Positions 35,075 through 43,910 of a stretch of DNA of 64,000 bases are shown here, piece by piece. Each line of letters opens with the position of its first letter. Position 1 is the first letter of the stretch. The notes under the pieces were generated by a model that did not search any database, was not told where the DNA came from, and saw only the letters and a list, made by a program, of their open reading frames with translations. This DNA is from Hahella sp018986435 (GTDB taxonomy: Bacteria; Pseudomonadota; Gammaproteobacteria; Pseudomonadales; Oleiphilaceae), in contig NZ_CP192738.1 in assembly GCF_050749805.1 (NCBI RefSeq), forward strand, positions 1,488,001-1,552,000, written 5' to 3'. Made by a program: the position numbers and the translations under genes.

Positions 35075-35686
35075 ATGAATGTAATGAACCAGATAGTCTA
35101 TGTGGTCGAGGACGACGAAGCTGTTCGCGACTCTCTGCTGCTCCTGTTGCGGGCGGAAGGTTACAGTACCAAAGGGTATTCCAGCGCCCAAAGCTTCCTG
35201 GAAGAGGAAGTCGCCGATCTGAATGGCTGTCTGGTTCTGGACATCCGTATGCCTGGCATGACAGGCATGGAGCTGCACAAAAAGCTGCTTGAGCTGGGGT
35301 GCGCCCTGCCAGTGATATTCGTAACCGGGCATGGCGATGTGGCTATGGCTGTGGAGGCGATGAAGCTGGGAGCTGTGGACTTTGTGCAGAAGCCATACCG
35401 AGAAGAAGATTTGTTGGAGAAGGTGAAAGGCGCTTTGGCGATGGACGCTGAACAGAAAGAAGCGCTGCGTCACAAAGAGAAGTTGCGTCAGAAGATAGAG
35501 TCTTTGACTCCGCGCGAGCTGGAAATCATGGAAATGATGATTGAAGGCAACGCTAATAAAGTAATCGCCATTGAACTGAACATCAGCCAGAGAACCGTGG
35601 AAATCCACCGCTCTCGTGTCATGCAGAAGATGGGAACGCATTCTCTGGCGCAGTTGGTGCAGATGGTGCTGGCCGCAAGAAGCTGA
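35075..35686 (+). CDS. FixJ/NarL-family response regulator
   Basis: 203 aa. The receiver domain has acidic residues EDD at ~12-14, the phosphate-accepting Asp56 (LVLDIRMPGM), Thr in FVTGHGD and Lys in FVQKPYRE. A LuxR-type helix-turn-helix follows (LTPRELEIMEMMIEGNANKVIAIELNIS...). The gene begins 13 bp after the M23 peptidase gene and is followed 128 bp later by the sensor kinase. This is a likely two-component pair. Confidence 0.93.
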   Translation: MNVMNQIVYVVEDDEAVRDSLLLLLRAEGYSTKGYSSAQSFLEEEVADLNGCLVLDIRMPGMTGMELHKKLLELGCALPVIFVTGHGDVAMAVEAMKLGAVDFVQKPYREEDLLEKVKGALAMDAEQKEALRHKEKLRQKIESLTPRELEIMEMMIEGNANKVIAIELNISQRTVEIHRSRVMQKMGTHSLAQLVQMVLAARS

Positions 35687-35814
35687 TTTCTGCGGCATCC
35701 GCCGCAGCTTTCCCTGGGGTGAAAGTCGCCTCGAGTCTGTAAGGGTTATCGCGTATTAAACGGGATGATACGGCTGTCTATAGTCGCAAGTTCCGGCATT
35801 TTTCTCGGTGGAGC

Positions 35815-37437
35815 ATGGCGACGGTAGATAACAAAGCAGTATCCAAGCTATCCAGACAGGACCAGATTCTGCTGGTGGATGATAATCCGGCTAACCTGAA
35901 AATCCTTTATGAAACGTTGGATGGCCGCGGCTATAAGCTGTTAGTGGCGGATAGCGGCGAAAAAGCGCTTAGCATCGTTCGTAAATCCCACCCTGACTTG
36001 ATTCTTCTTGATGTCATGATGCCTGGCATGGATGGCTTCGAGGTGTGTCGCACCTTGAAGCAGGACCCGGCCACTGCATCCTCTTCGATTATTTTTCTTT
36101 CTGCGCTGGATGACACGGACTCCAAAGTGATGGGCTTCGATGCCGGCGGCGTGGACTACATTTCCAAACCGTTCCAGGTCAAAGAAGTGATCGCAAGGGT
36201 GGAAACCCACCTGAAGATCCATCGCCTGGAACAGCAGCTGGAAGCCCGTAATCGCGAGCTGCAGATTGACAAGGCGAGTATCCTGTCCGCCATGAGCGAG
36301 GGCATATACGGGCTGAGTCGTCGCGGTGAAATCATTTTCGCCAACTCGGCGGCGGGACGCATGAATGCGTGCGACGAAGACAGCCTTCTCGGGCGTTCGT
36401 TCGTGCAATTGCATTTCAGTCAGGCGGAAAACCCCGAGGGTGAGAACGCATTCGATTTGGATCGGATGACTGAGCGTCTACAGCGCGTATTAAGTAAAAA
36501 TGAGGCGTTGCGCATCGGAAACGCTTTGTTTACGCGTCCGGATGGCTCTGTCTATCCCGTCGCCTTTACGGTTACGCCGACGGCGCGGGACGATCATGCT
36601 ACTCATGCCGTTGTGGTATTTCATGACACGACGGATGAGATCAAGCAGGCTGAAGAGCTGGAGGCCGCACGGCAAAGCGCTGAAGCGCAACGTTCCCAGC
36701 TCGCGCATATCTCTCGCCTGAGTATGATGGGAGAGATGGCGGCGGGCATTGCTCATGAAGTGAATCAGCCTCTTACCGCCATCGTCAATTACATCCGTGT
36801 CGCCAACCGTATTGCTAAGGCGGAGCAGTTGGACAAGGCGCTGATGGACGAAACTCTGAAGAAGATAGAAAGTCAGTGCCTGCGCGCCAGTCAGGTTATT
36901 CAGCATATTCGGGATTTCGTTAAGAAGCCTTTGCAGGGCAAAGAAATGTTGTCCGCCAACGCGCTTGCGAGAGACATCCTGGAGCTGGCGGAAATAGAGG
37001 CCAAAGAGCACGGTATTGAGTTGCGAGCGAATATTGAGCCCTCATTGCCGGAACTCTATATTGAGCCGGTGCAGGTGCAGCAGGTGGCCTTGAATCTGTT
37101 GCGTAACGGCATGGAGGCGATGGGGCACGCGAATATGCGCGGCGCTGTTAAGTTCAAAGTCGCTCAGGCCAATGGCAAGGGGATTTTGTTCGAAGTGACG
37201 GATGAAGGACCTGGCGTCGCGGAAGAGCATCAGAACAACTTGTTCAGCCCTTTCTTCACCACGAAAAAGTCAGGGATGGGGATCGGTCTGACATTATGCC
37301 AGTCCATCATTCATTCTCATGGCGGCGAAATTGGCTTCAGGCCGGGAGAAAGCGGCGGCAGCACTTTTTATTTTACGCTGCCGGTGCGCAACAAGCCGGT
37401 AGGCAAGCGGGATCAACCCGCTGAATCAGCTCAGTAA
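35815..37437 (+). CDS. Receiver-PAS-histidine kinase hybrid sensor
   Basis: 540 aa, soluble. Residues ~18-130 are a receiver domain with the phosphate-accepting Asp66 (LILLDVMMPGMDG). A linker coiled coil and a PAS domain (~155-280) follow. The HisKA domain carries His314 in GIAHEVNQPL and the HATPase domain ends with GMGIGLTLCQSI and a C-terminal GGSTFYFTLP. The N-terminal receiver in front of a PAS-kinase is the opposite of the usual order. No transmembrane helix is seen. Its stop overlaps the astE stop by 12 bp (convergent). It likely pairs with the FixJ-type regulator upstream. Confidence 0.9.
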   Translation: MATVDNKAVSKLSRQDQILLVDDNPANLKILYETLDGRGYKLLVADSGEKALSIVRKSHPDLILLDVMMPGMDGFEVCRTLKQDPATASSSIIFLSALDDTDSKVMGFDAGGVDYISKPFQVKEVIARVETHLKIHRLEQQLEARNRELQIDKASILSAMSEGIYGLSRRGEIIFANSAAGRMNACDEDSLLGRSFVQLHFSQAENPEGENAFDLDRMTERLQRVLSKNEALRIGNALFTRPDGSVYPVAFTVTPTARDDHATHAVVVFHDTTDEIKQAEELEAARQSAEAQRSQLAHISRLSMMGEMAAGIAHEVNQPLTAIVNYIRVANRIAKAEQLDKALMDETLKKIESQCLRASQVIQHIRDFVKKPLQGKEMLSANALARDILELAEIEAKEHGIELRANIEPSLPELYIEPVQVQQVALNLLRNGMEAMGHANMRGAVKFKVAQANGKGILFEVTDEGPGVAEEHQNNLFSPFFTTKKSGMGIGLTLCQSIIHSHGGEIGFRPGESGGSTFYFTLPVRNKPVGKRDQPAESAQ

Positions 37438-38451
37438 CATTGCAGGCAAAGGCCTGACTAACAGCCCCGCGCGTTGACCGGGTCCTACCTTGGAGTTAGG
37501 GAAGACTATGCGCACAGGGCTGCCGGAAACAACGTACTCCGTCTCCTCATCCTTCCAAACTGAATAACCCACCTCCAGCTCAGTGAAGTTGGGGGTGTCT
37601 TCCGCGATGTTTAGCTGGAAGTTCTTGCCTGTATTAATGATTTCGTCAACGACCTGATACTGCTCAGGCAGCTTTCCGCTATGGGATTTGATCGCGGCGT
37701 CGTCACCGGCGATCAACGCCAGAAGCTGGTTTTTAAGATTGGCGAGTCCCGCCAAGTCGTTTTCACCAAATGGATGCACTTTGCCCAGCTCCACTGTGAA
37801 ACTCTCTGCGGCGTACTCTGCTGCGCTCCAACCTGAAAATGTCGCGGCGGGTTTGTTTTGCAGCAGGACGGCTTCCACTCCGCTGGCGGCTAGCAGCTTC
37901 AGTTGTAGAGTGGGGCACTGTCGGGCTGGCAGGAATGGATAAACGGCGAACTTTTCGATTTGCGAACCCCGAATTGCCGTGTGCAGGTCATAGTGCCAAC
38001 AGGACTCTCCAGCAGGGACAAAGTCTTGTACCTGTGCGATGAGTTCCGCCGCCCGATTGGGCTCATATCCGGGGCCTGTAGTGGCGCTTTCCTTGAAAAG
38101 GCGATTGAGATTGATATCAATAAAGCGCTCCTGCGCTCTCATGGCGGGAGGATTTCCGAGGAGAAAAAGACACTCTCTGCGCACAGGATGAACTCCCTCC
38201 AATAGCTCGGAAACGATTTCGTTCACGATTTCTATTGGCGCAGTCTCGTTGCCGTGCACGCCTGCGGAAAAGACCAGCTTGGGTCCGATGGGAGAGGAGG
38301 GCGCGCAGGTTAGCGCGCCGTGGCCGGTGAGGCGGAACACCACACCGTTATTTTCTACGACTTCCCTTTCTTGCGCCGCTTCCCGCCCCTCAGGGATGTC
38401 AGCCAGCGTGGCGGATAAGAAGTCCTTGTGAGGGGCGAATAAAGCGCTCAT
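37426..38451 (-). CDS. astE: Succinylglutamate desuccinylase
   Basis: 341 aa from ATG 38451; a TTG at 38457 is also possible and has the better ribosome-site spacing. AstE releases glutamate and succinate in the arginine succinyltransferase pathway. Zinc ligands are in GVHGNETAP and the HYDLHTAIRG segment. The C-terminal RAGLLVR motif is typical. It follows the ABC transporter for basic amino acids, matching its substrate class. In Pseudomonas an AstE-like gene (aotO) is linked to aotJQMOP; this one is closer to true AstE by motif, but I cannot exclude an AotO-like role. Confidence 0.85.
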   Translation of the reverse strand: MSALFAPHKDFLSATLADIPEGREAAQEREVVENNGVVFRLTGHGALTCAPSSPIGPKLVFSAGVHGNETAPIEIVNEIVSELLEGVHPVRRECLFLLGNPPAMRAQERFIDINLNRLFKESATTGPGYEPNRAAELIAQVQDFVPAGESCWHYDLHTAIRGSQIEKFAVYPFLPARQCPTLQLKLLAASGVEAVLLQNKPAATFSGWSAAEYAAESFTVELGKVHPFGENDLAGLANLKNQLLALIAGDDAAIKSHSGKLPEQYQVVDEIINTGKNFQLNIAEDTPNFTELEVGYSVWKDEETEYVVSGSPVRIVFPNSKVGPGQRAGLLVRPLPAMLLS

Positions 38452-38458
38452 AGACAAA

Positions 38459-39181
38459 TCAGCTTCCTACAGGTCTCAAGTGGGCCATGAGCTTGTGTTC
38501 CAGACGCTTGAAGATATAAATGATGGTGAAGGTCAGGCACAGGTAAATCATGGCGACAAAGGTGAAGGCCTCGAAAGGCGCATAGTACTTGGAATAGATG
38601 TAACGGGCGGCGCCAGTGAGGTCGATAATCGTCACTACGCTGGCGATGGCGCTGGCGTGCAACATAAAGATGACTTCGTTGCTATACGCTGGCAGGGCCC
38701 GGCGGAAGGCGTTAGGCAGAATGATGCGACGCATGCTTAACCACCAGGACATGCCGTAAGCCTTGGCGGCTTCGATTTCCCCTTGAGGGGTTTGCTGAAT
38801 AGCGCCGCGAATGATTTCTGTTGTGTACGCAGCGGTGTTCAGAATGAAGGCGAGCAAGGCCGGGTAAAACGCGTTGGCCAGCAAGGGCCAGATGAAAGAG
38901 TCTTTCACGCCGGGAAGCGCAGGCAAGCCGTAATAGATCAGGTAAAGCTGAATCAGCAGTGGCGTGCCTCTAAATATATAGGTATAGAGCCAGATAGGCT
39001 TGCTTACCCAGGGGTTCTTGCTAGTGCGCAATATGCCTAGTGGAATGGCGATAACCAAGCCAATCAGCAGTGACAGGAAGACCAGTTGCACGGTGACCGT
39101 CAAGCCATCCCCGTAGTACTCCAGAGTGCCGACGTTGAAAATTTTATTCTGGTTGAGCCAGGTGGTAAGGGTCTCGATCAC
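38459..39181 (-). CDS. Basic amino acid ABC transporter permease (HisM/AotM type)
   Basis: 240 aa, start GTG overlapping the upstream permease stop. Polytopic membrane protein with the permease signature EAAKAYGMSWWLSMRRIILPNAFRRALP (EAA loop). It resembles the HisM/ArtM/AotM family. With the neighbouring permease it forms the heteromeric channel of the transporter. The stop and the astE start are close together, so the genes are probably co-transcribed. Confidence 0.92.
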   Translation of the reverse strand: MIETLTTWLNQNKIFNVGTLEYYGDGLTVTVQLVFLSLLIGLVIAIPLGILRTSKNPWVSKPIWLYTYIFRGTPLLIQLYLIYYGLPALPGVKDSFIWPLLANAFYPALLAFILNTAAYTTEIIRGAIQQTPQGEIEAAKAYGMSWWLSMRRIILPNAFRRALPAYSNEVIFMLHASAIASVVTIIDLTGAARYIYSKYYAPFEAFTFVAMIYLCLTFTIIYIFKRLEHKLMAHLRPVGS

Positions 39182-39885
39182 TGGGAAGCTCTCCTGGAAT
39201 CAACATGGTAGTGAGTTTCCAGCTTTTTGAAGAAAAACTCGGAAATGGAAGTCAGCGCCAGGAATATTAAAAGAACGGGAATAAAGAACATGAATGGCGC
39301 TTGCAGTGCGGCGGAAGCCTGATGGGCGGCTCGCACCATATCCTCCATGCCAATGACGGAAACCAGCGCAGTGGTTTTCAGCATAACCAGCCAGTTGTTG
39401 CCCAGACCGGGAAGGGCGTGACGCATCATCTGCGGAAACATAATACGTTTGAAAATCTGCCAGCGATTCATTCCGTAAGCCAGGCCAGCTTCAACTTGGC
39501 CCCGTTCGACGGCGAGAAAAGCGCCGCGAAATGTTTCTGACATATAGGCGCCAAAAATAAAACCTATGGTCAACACGCCGGCGACGAAGGCGTTGATGTT
39601 GATGTAAGTGTCAATTTCAAACTGGTCGTAAAGCCAGTCTGAAAGGCTGTTCATCATTATCTGGCCGCCATAAAAAATTAGCAGCATCAGAACCAGATCG
39701 GGCACGCCCCTGATCACGGTGGTGTAAGCGGTGCCTACTGCTTTAGAAATCGGGTTTCTGGATAGTTTTGCGGTTGCGCCCAACAATCCCAACAGCAAGG
39801 CGAGCAATAGAGAAAGTATGGCTACTTCTATGGTAACCAGTGATCCTTTGAGGATAGTGGGGCCGTAACCTTTCAGATCTAACAT
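39178..39885 (-). CDS. Basic amino acid ABC transporter permease (HisQ/AotQ type)
   Basis: 235 aa from ATG 39885. Polytopic membrane protein with the EAA loop EAGLAYGMNRWQIFKRIMFPQMMRHALPG. The sequence class is HisQ/AotQ. The gene overlaps its partner permease gene by four bases. An intergenic hairpin lies between it and the binding-protein gene. Confidence 0.92.
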   Translation of the reverse strand: MLDLKGYGPTILKGSLVTIEVAILSLLLALLLGLLGATAKLSRNPISKAVGTAYTTVIRGVPDLVLMLLIFYGGQIMMNSLSDWLYDQFEIDTYININAFVAGVLTIGFIFGAYMSETFRGAFLAVERGQVEAGLAYGMNRWQIFKRIMFPQMMRHALPGLGNNWLVMLKTTALVSVIGMEDMVRAAHQASAALQAPFMFFIPVLLIFLALTSISEFFFKKLETHYHVDSRRASQ

Positions 39886-39909
39886 AAAATCGCCTGATCG
39901 ATTGATGGT

Positions 39910-39932
39910 AAGGGGAGGCCGGAGCCTCCCTT
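39910..39932 (-). promoter_or_regulatory. Stem-loop between the binding protein and permease genes
   Basis: On the minus strand AAGGGAGGC, loop TCCG, then GCCTCCCCTT form a strong hairpin without a T run, 8 bp after the binding-protein stop. It may stabilise the upstream mRNA and so raise binding-protein levels relative to the permeases, as REP-like stem-loops do in the E. coli/Salmonella his transport operon. Confidence 0.6.
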
Positions 39933-39939
39933 AAGATGC

Positions 39940-40716
39940 TTACTTGCCGTAAACGTCGATTTCGAAGTACTTGTCGTTGATTTTCTTGTACACGCCATTG
40001 CCACGGATTTTCTTGATGGCGGCGTTGAATTTGTTAGCCAGGTCGGTATCGCGCTTACGCACAGCGACGCCAGCGCCTTCGCCGAAGATACGGACGGGTT
40101 CAGTGATCATGGGGCCGGCGAATTCGAATTCTTTGCCCGCTTCTTTCTTCAGGAAGCCGCCATCGGCAGCCAGTGCGTCAACGAACAGCAGGTCCAGACG
40201 GCCAGCTTTCATATCCAGGTAAGCTTCGTCCTGGCCAGCGTAACGCTTGATGTTGACGACGTCTTTCAGTTCTTCGCTGACATAGGTGTCCTGAATGGTG
40301 CCGCGCTGAACGCCAACGGATTTGCCTTTCAGCTGATTCATGTCGGAAGGATCAATGCCCGCGCCTTTCTTGGCTACCCAGCCGGAAGGCGTGTTGTAGT
40401 ATTTGTCGGTGAACAGAACTTTTTCACGACGCTCTTCGGTGATGGACATGGATGACAGGATGGCGTCGTACTTACGAGCCAGCAGTGCAGGGATGATGCC
40501 GTCCCAATCTTGCACTACCCATTCACATTTCGCTTTCATTTCCGCGCACAGCGCATTGCCGATTTCGATATCGAAGCCTTCCAGTTCGCCAGCGGCGTTT
40601 TTGGAGGCGAAGGGAGGATAGGTTGCGTCAACGCCGATACGGATTTCTTTCCAGTCTTTAGCTTGGGCTGACGAAAAAGCCAGTACGGACACCAAGGTAA
40701 TGAGTAACTTTTTCAT
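39940..40716 (-). CDS. Basic amino acid-binding protein (ArgT/HisJ/AotJ type)
   Basis: 258 aa. A signal peptide (MKKLLITLVSVLAFSSAQA) precedes the periplasmic solute-binding domain of family 3. Substrate-contact motifs are visible: VDATYPPFA, GFDIEIGNAL, SMSITEERRE, GVQRGT and LLFVDALAAD. The family binds lysine, arginine, ornithine or histidine; specificity cannot be set from sequence alone. It is followed by the hairpin and the two permease genes. Confidence 0.92.
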   Translation of the reverse strand: MKKLLITLVSVLAFSSAQAKDWKEIRIGVDATYPPFASKNAAGELEGFDIEIGNALCAEMKAKCEWVVQDWDGIIPALLARKYDAILSSMSITEERREKVLFTDKYYNTPSGWVAKKGAGIDPSDMNQLKGKSVGVQRGTIQDTYVSEELKDVVNIKRYAGQDEAYLDMKAGRLDLLFVDALAADGGFLKKEAGKEFEFAGPMITEPVRIFGEGAGVAVRKRDTDLANKFNAAIKKIRGNGVYKKINDKYFEIDVYGK

Positions 40717-40841
40717 GAAATTTCCTCAACATTTATTATCAGACTGATGGCTTGGCCACCGTTTTCTAAACCCCATTTTCTGCGAAAGTGCAGCGATGAA
40801 CCGAAGGACGTCGCGCACGGTTTAATTGGCCCTGTATAGGA

Positions 40842-41612
40842 TTAATACTTCGGAGCCAAAAACTGTCGAACCCGCTCGGAATCCGGGTTGTTGAATACTT
40901 TATCAGGAGAGCCTTGCTCCTCGATTTTGCCTTGGTGCAGAAACACCACTTGGCTGGAAACGTCGCGGGCGAAAGCCATCTCGTGGGTCACCACAATCAT
41001 GGTGCGGCCTTCTTCCGCCAATGAACGCATGACTTTCAACACCTCGCCGACCAACTCTGGGTCAAGCGCGGAGGTGGGTTCGTCAAACAGCATGACGTCC
41101 GGCTCCATCGCCAGCGCTCTGGCGATAGCGGCGCGCTGTTGCTGTCCGCCGGACATTTGTGCGGGATAGTAATTGCGGCGCTCCCAGATACCGACCTTCT
41201 GAAGATAGCGTTCTGCGCTTTCCAGGGCTTCTTTTTTGGGGACGCCGAGCACATGAATGGGCGCTTCAACGATGTTTTCCAGCACGGTCATGTGCGACCA
41301 GAGGTTGAAACTTTGAAATACCATGGACAGTCGGGACCGCATGCGTTCCACCTGCTTGATGTCCGCAGGCTTGCGTTCTCCGTTTCGACTGGTGGTGAAG
41401 GTGATTTGTTCGCCGTGAACTTCTATTTCACCTGAGGTAGGGATTTCAAGCAGGTTGATGCATCTTAAAAAAGTACTTTTGCCTGAACCTGACGAACCAA
41501 TCATTGAGATTACGTCACCTTTTACGGCTCTAAGCGAAACCCCTTTCAAGACTTCCAGGTCATTAAACTTCTTATGTACGTCTGTGACTACCAGGGGGGC
41601 TTTTTCAGCCAT
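40842..41612 (-). CDS. Basic amino acid ABC transporter ATP-binding protein (HisP/AotP type)
   Basis: 256 aa. Walker A GSSGSGKST, signature MSGGQQQRAAIARAL, Walker B VMLFDEPTSALDP and the switch His in VVTHEMAFA are all intact. It heads the transport gene set: ATPase, binding protein, two permeases, then astE. This order differs from Pseudomonas aotJQMOP, where the ATPase is last. A GGAGG ribosome site lies six bases before ATG 41612. Confidence 0.93.
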   Translation of the reverse strand: MAEKAPLVVTDVHKKFNDLEVLKGVSLRAVKGDVISMIGSSGSGKSTFLRCINLLEIPTSGEIEVHGEQITFTTSRNGERKPADIKQVERMRSRLSMVFQSFNLWSHMTVLENIVEAPIHVLGVPKKEALESAERYLQKVGIWERRNYYPAQMSGGQQQRAAIARALAMEPDVMLFDEPTSALDPELVGEVLKVMRSLAEEGRTMIVVTHEMAFARDVSSQVVFLHQGKIEEQGSPDKVFNNPDSERVRQFLAPKY

Positions 41613-42284
41613 GTAAACCTCCGGTTGAGAGTGGGCGATGCCGACAAATCGACTTAATAATAGTAGTTAGCTCCGGCTACCACCTATTCTTTGCATGTTG
41701 TGAGAATAGAATGTGGCATTTGAGCCTTTCATGCCAGGGTAGTCTCTTAGAAGCTACTCATCTAGGACTTCGCTAAGGGATAGGCGAGTGGCGAGGAAAT
41801 CATCGAGGTAGGACATACAGATCCCAATAAGTAGCGAGCTGCAGAAGCGTACGCAAATGTGTTGGGAATGTTCTGTAACCATCATATGAGCCAGACCGCT
41901 TTAACTTCTATTTGATCCATAGTGCTTGCTCGTGCACAGGATACTTTCTTGTTTTTAGAACTGAGTCTTGTTGTTCTGTCTGTTGTTATTATCACAAATC
42001 ACGCTTTTTGAACTAGCGGTTCCTCCGTATTCCATCCGAAAAGAATTTTAATGTCAACCAAGCTCTGATTGCGGAAATTACCTATAGATTCGTCGTTAAA
42101 TTTTTAAATCACTCTTGTTTTGGAGTTTGTTGATTTCTGTATGTTTTTGTTTTTATGGCATATTTCAGAGCGCCGTCGAGCGCCCGAATATTTTCGTTAA
42201 ATTGGCGTTTCGACGGTATAATCGGACAAATGGGGGATTGTTGAAAAGTCAGGATGACTGGAAAAATTGGTGAAAGAGGAAAAT
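41613..42284. other. 672-bp gene-poor gap
   Basis: This is the longest stretch without a clear gene. It contains a 43-codon minus-strand ORF (41754-41885) with a Cys-rich hydrophobic stretch, but no clear ribosome site. A perfect TATAAT (42217-42222) is on the plus strand with no good -35. The right half is AT-rich. It must also hold the promoter of the transporter operon. No RNA gene, repeat or mobile element was recognised. Confidence 0.5.
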
Positions 42285-42794
42285 CTACTTCTTTTTTTTC
42301 TTTTCGGAGGGCTTGGCGGGGACATAAACGACTCTGCTCAAAGAGAAGCGATCATGCCAGCTCAGTTTCTCTTTGTCCCAAAGAACCCAGAGATATCCCA
42401 ATCCAAGACAAACGGCGGAGGCGGCGGCGCCAAAGAAGCGCAGCAGGCACTGACTCCAGTTCACCTTGAATCCGTCCGGATTCTGAATGCGAATGCGCCA
42501 GACCTGCATGCCGAGAGTCTGCCCTATGCGTCGCCAGAAGTAGGCGAAAAAGAAGAAGGTAGCCAGAAACAGGCTGCTGGAAAGCAGTGGGTCGCCGATA
42601 TTTTTACCTGCGTCAGCCTCCATCTGCATCGCTTCAGAACCGATAACCATTCCGCGTAGAAGCATATAAATCATGGTGGTCACCATCCATACCGCAATCA
42701 GCAAAATGGCGTCATAAAACATGGCTGCGAGGCGGCGCCACAAAGGAGCGGGTTGGAGTTGCGCGGGGTCTTCCGGAAAGCGATTCGATAGCAT
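42285..42794 (-). CDS. RDD-family membrane protein
   Basis: 169 aa from ATG 42794; a TTG at 42812 would add six residues. The RDD fold is seen: LWRRLAAMFYDAILL at the N-terminus, an acidic loop, then FAYFWRRIGQTLGMQVWRIRIQNPDG and LLRFFGAAA. The C-terminal tail is very basic, ending in five Lys. RDD proteins are small inner-membrane proteins, some linked to ion or lipid transport, but the function here is unknown. The gene is in the same direction as the UbiA-like gene upstream. Confidence 0.85.
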   Translation of the reverse strand: MLSNRFPEDPAQLQPAPLWRRLAAMFYDAILLIAVWMVTTMIYMLLRGMVIGSEAMQMEADAGKNIGDPLLSSSLFLATFFFFAYFWRRIGQTLGMQVWRIRIQNPDGFKVNWSQCLLRFFGAAASAVCLGLGYLWVLWDKEKLSWHDRFSLSRVVYVPAKPSEKKKKK

Positions 42795-42870
42795 AAAAAT
42801 GAGGACTCTCAAGGCGACTGAAAACTGCGGCGGGACTATACCACAGGTGACTTTTTCTGTCCCGGCGCGA

Positions 42871-43737
42871 TCAAATGGAAAGTATGTGGCACAGTGCGGT
42901 GACGCCCGTCAGTCTTCCCGCCAATTGCGGCAGATTGCGGCGAGACATGGCGCTTTGCATTTGCAGCAGTCGATACACGAGGAGCAGGGCGAAAACGAGC
43001 GAGCCTGTCATCCACAGTGGAGAGTTTAAGTGGCCCAATGAAATCAAAGCGATATACCCGGCGGCGGTTAATCCCAGGAGAGACAGAAACGCCAATTTGG
43101 CGCGGGGTAACCCTAATATAGATGAAAGCGTGCGATCGCCATGGCGCAGATCTTTTTCTATGTCCCGGATTTCATTCGCCATTAACACCAGGGAAATTAG
43201 AGGGCCGAAAGCTATTGAGTCCAAAAGCAGCGCTTGCGACCAAACTCCTGTAGCGCTGAATCCCGCGCCAGTAATCAGGAGCGGGCCCATCAATACGAAT
43301 ACCAATATTAACCCCAAGCCCCGGCGTTTCAGGTTAAAGGGCTCAATGGTATACGCCAGGCACCCCGCAAAGCCGGCTATGGCCAATAAGGCGATTACCG
43401 GCCCTCTCATAAACATAATGACACTTCCTAAAATCGCAGCGGAGGCGAAACACGCCATTCCCAGAGTGAAATTATGACGAATGGCGTGAATTTGATCGGA
43501 ACTCAGGCGCAGCTCGGGCTGGCGTTGATCGCTCCAGTCATTGATGAGGTTTACTCCGCACTGTGCCAGCAATGTAGCGGTGAAAGTCAGTGTAGAGAGT
43601 AGTGTTGAGAAGTTGGCGTCAGAGTATGTGCGGGCGAAAGCGATACTACAGCAGGCGACAGCGATGATCAGGGAGAATGGCCGTAATGCTGAGGCGAATC
43701 TGTATTTGTTGGTCGTCGGGGAAGTTGCGGCTGTCAT
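42871..43737 (-). CDS. UbiA-superfamily prenyltransferase (MenA-like)
   Basis: 288 aa with about eight hydrophobic helices. The two Asp-rich motifs are NLINDWSDQRQPE (normally NDxxDxxxD, here ending in Glu) and NEIRDIEKDLRHGDRTL, typical of the MenA group. The enzyme probably attaches an isoprenoid chain to an aromatic ring, in menaquinone or a similar pathway. No men genes are in the window, so the substrate is open. It stands apart, 76 bp upstream of the RDD gene. Confidence 0.8.
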   Translation of the reverse strand: MTAATSPTTNKYRFASALRPFSLIIAVACCSIAFARTYSDANFSTLLSTLTFTATLLAQCGVNLINDWSDQRQPELRLSSDQIHAIRHNFTLGMACFASAAILGSVIMFMRGPVIALLAIAGFAGCLAYTIEPFNLKRRGLGLILVFVLMGPLLITGAGFSATGVWSQALLLDSIAFGPLISLVLMANEIRDIEKDLRHGDRTLSSILGLPRAKLAFLSLLGLTAAGYIALISLGHLNSPLWMTGSLVFALLLVYRLLQMQSAMSRRNLPQLAGRLTGVTALCHILSI

Positions 43738-43910
43738 AGCTGTTGGATAATCAAATGGTTACCTGCAAGCATAACCAAAAATTCCTAGAAATTAACTTTT
43801 AATAATGCAAAGTCGCTAAAGAAAACGCGGGAACTGACGCTAACTATATTGCCCTCGTTGAAAATGGCTTTACGGGGAGGGCGTAAACAGGTTTGGGGGA
43901 GGGCGTTTAA

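Noticed and set aside
42285..42300. T-rich run as a possible small RNA terminator
   Set aside because: The T run comes from the Lys-coding end of the RDD gene on the other strand, and no stem-loop precedes it.
42254..42659. Plus-strand frames over the RDD gene end, preceded by a perfect TATAAT
   Set aside because: They read through the poly-Lys coding end of the RDD gene in antisense. No ribosome site or -35 supports expression.
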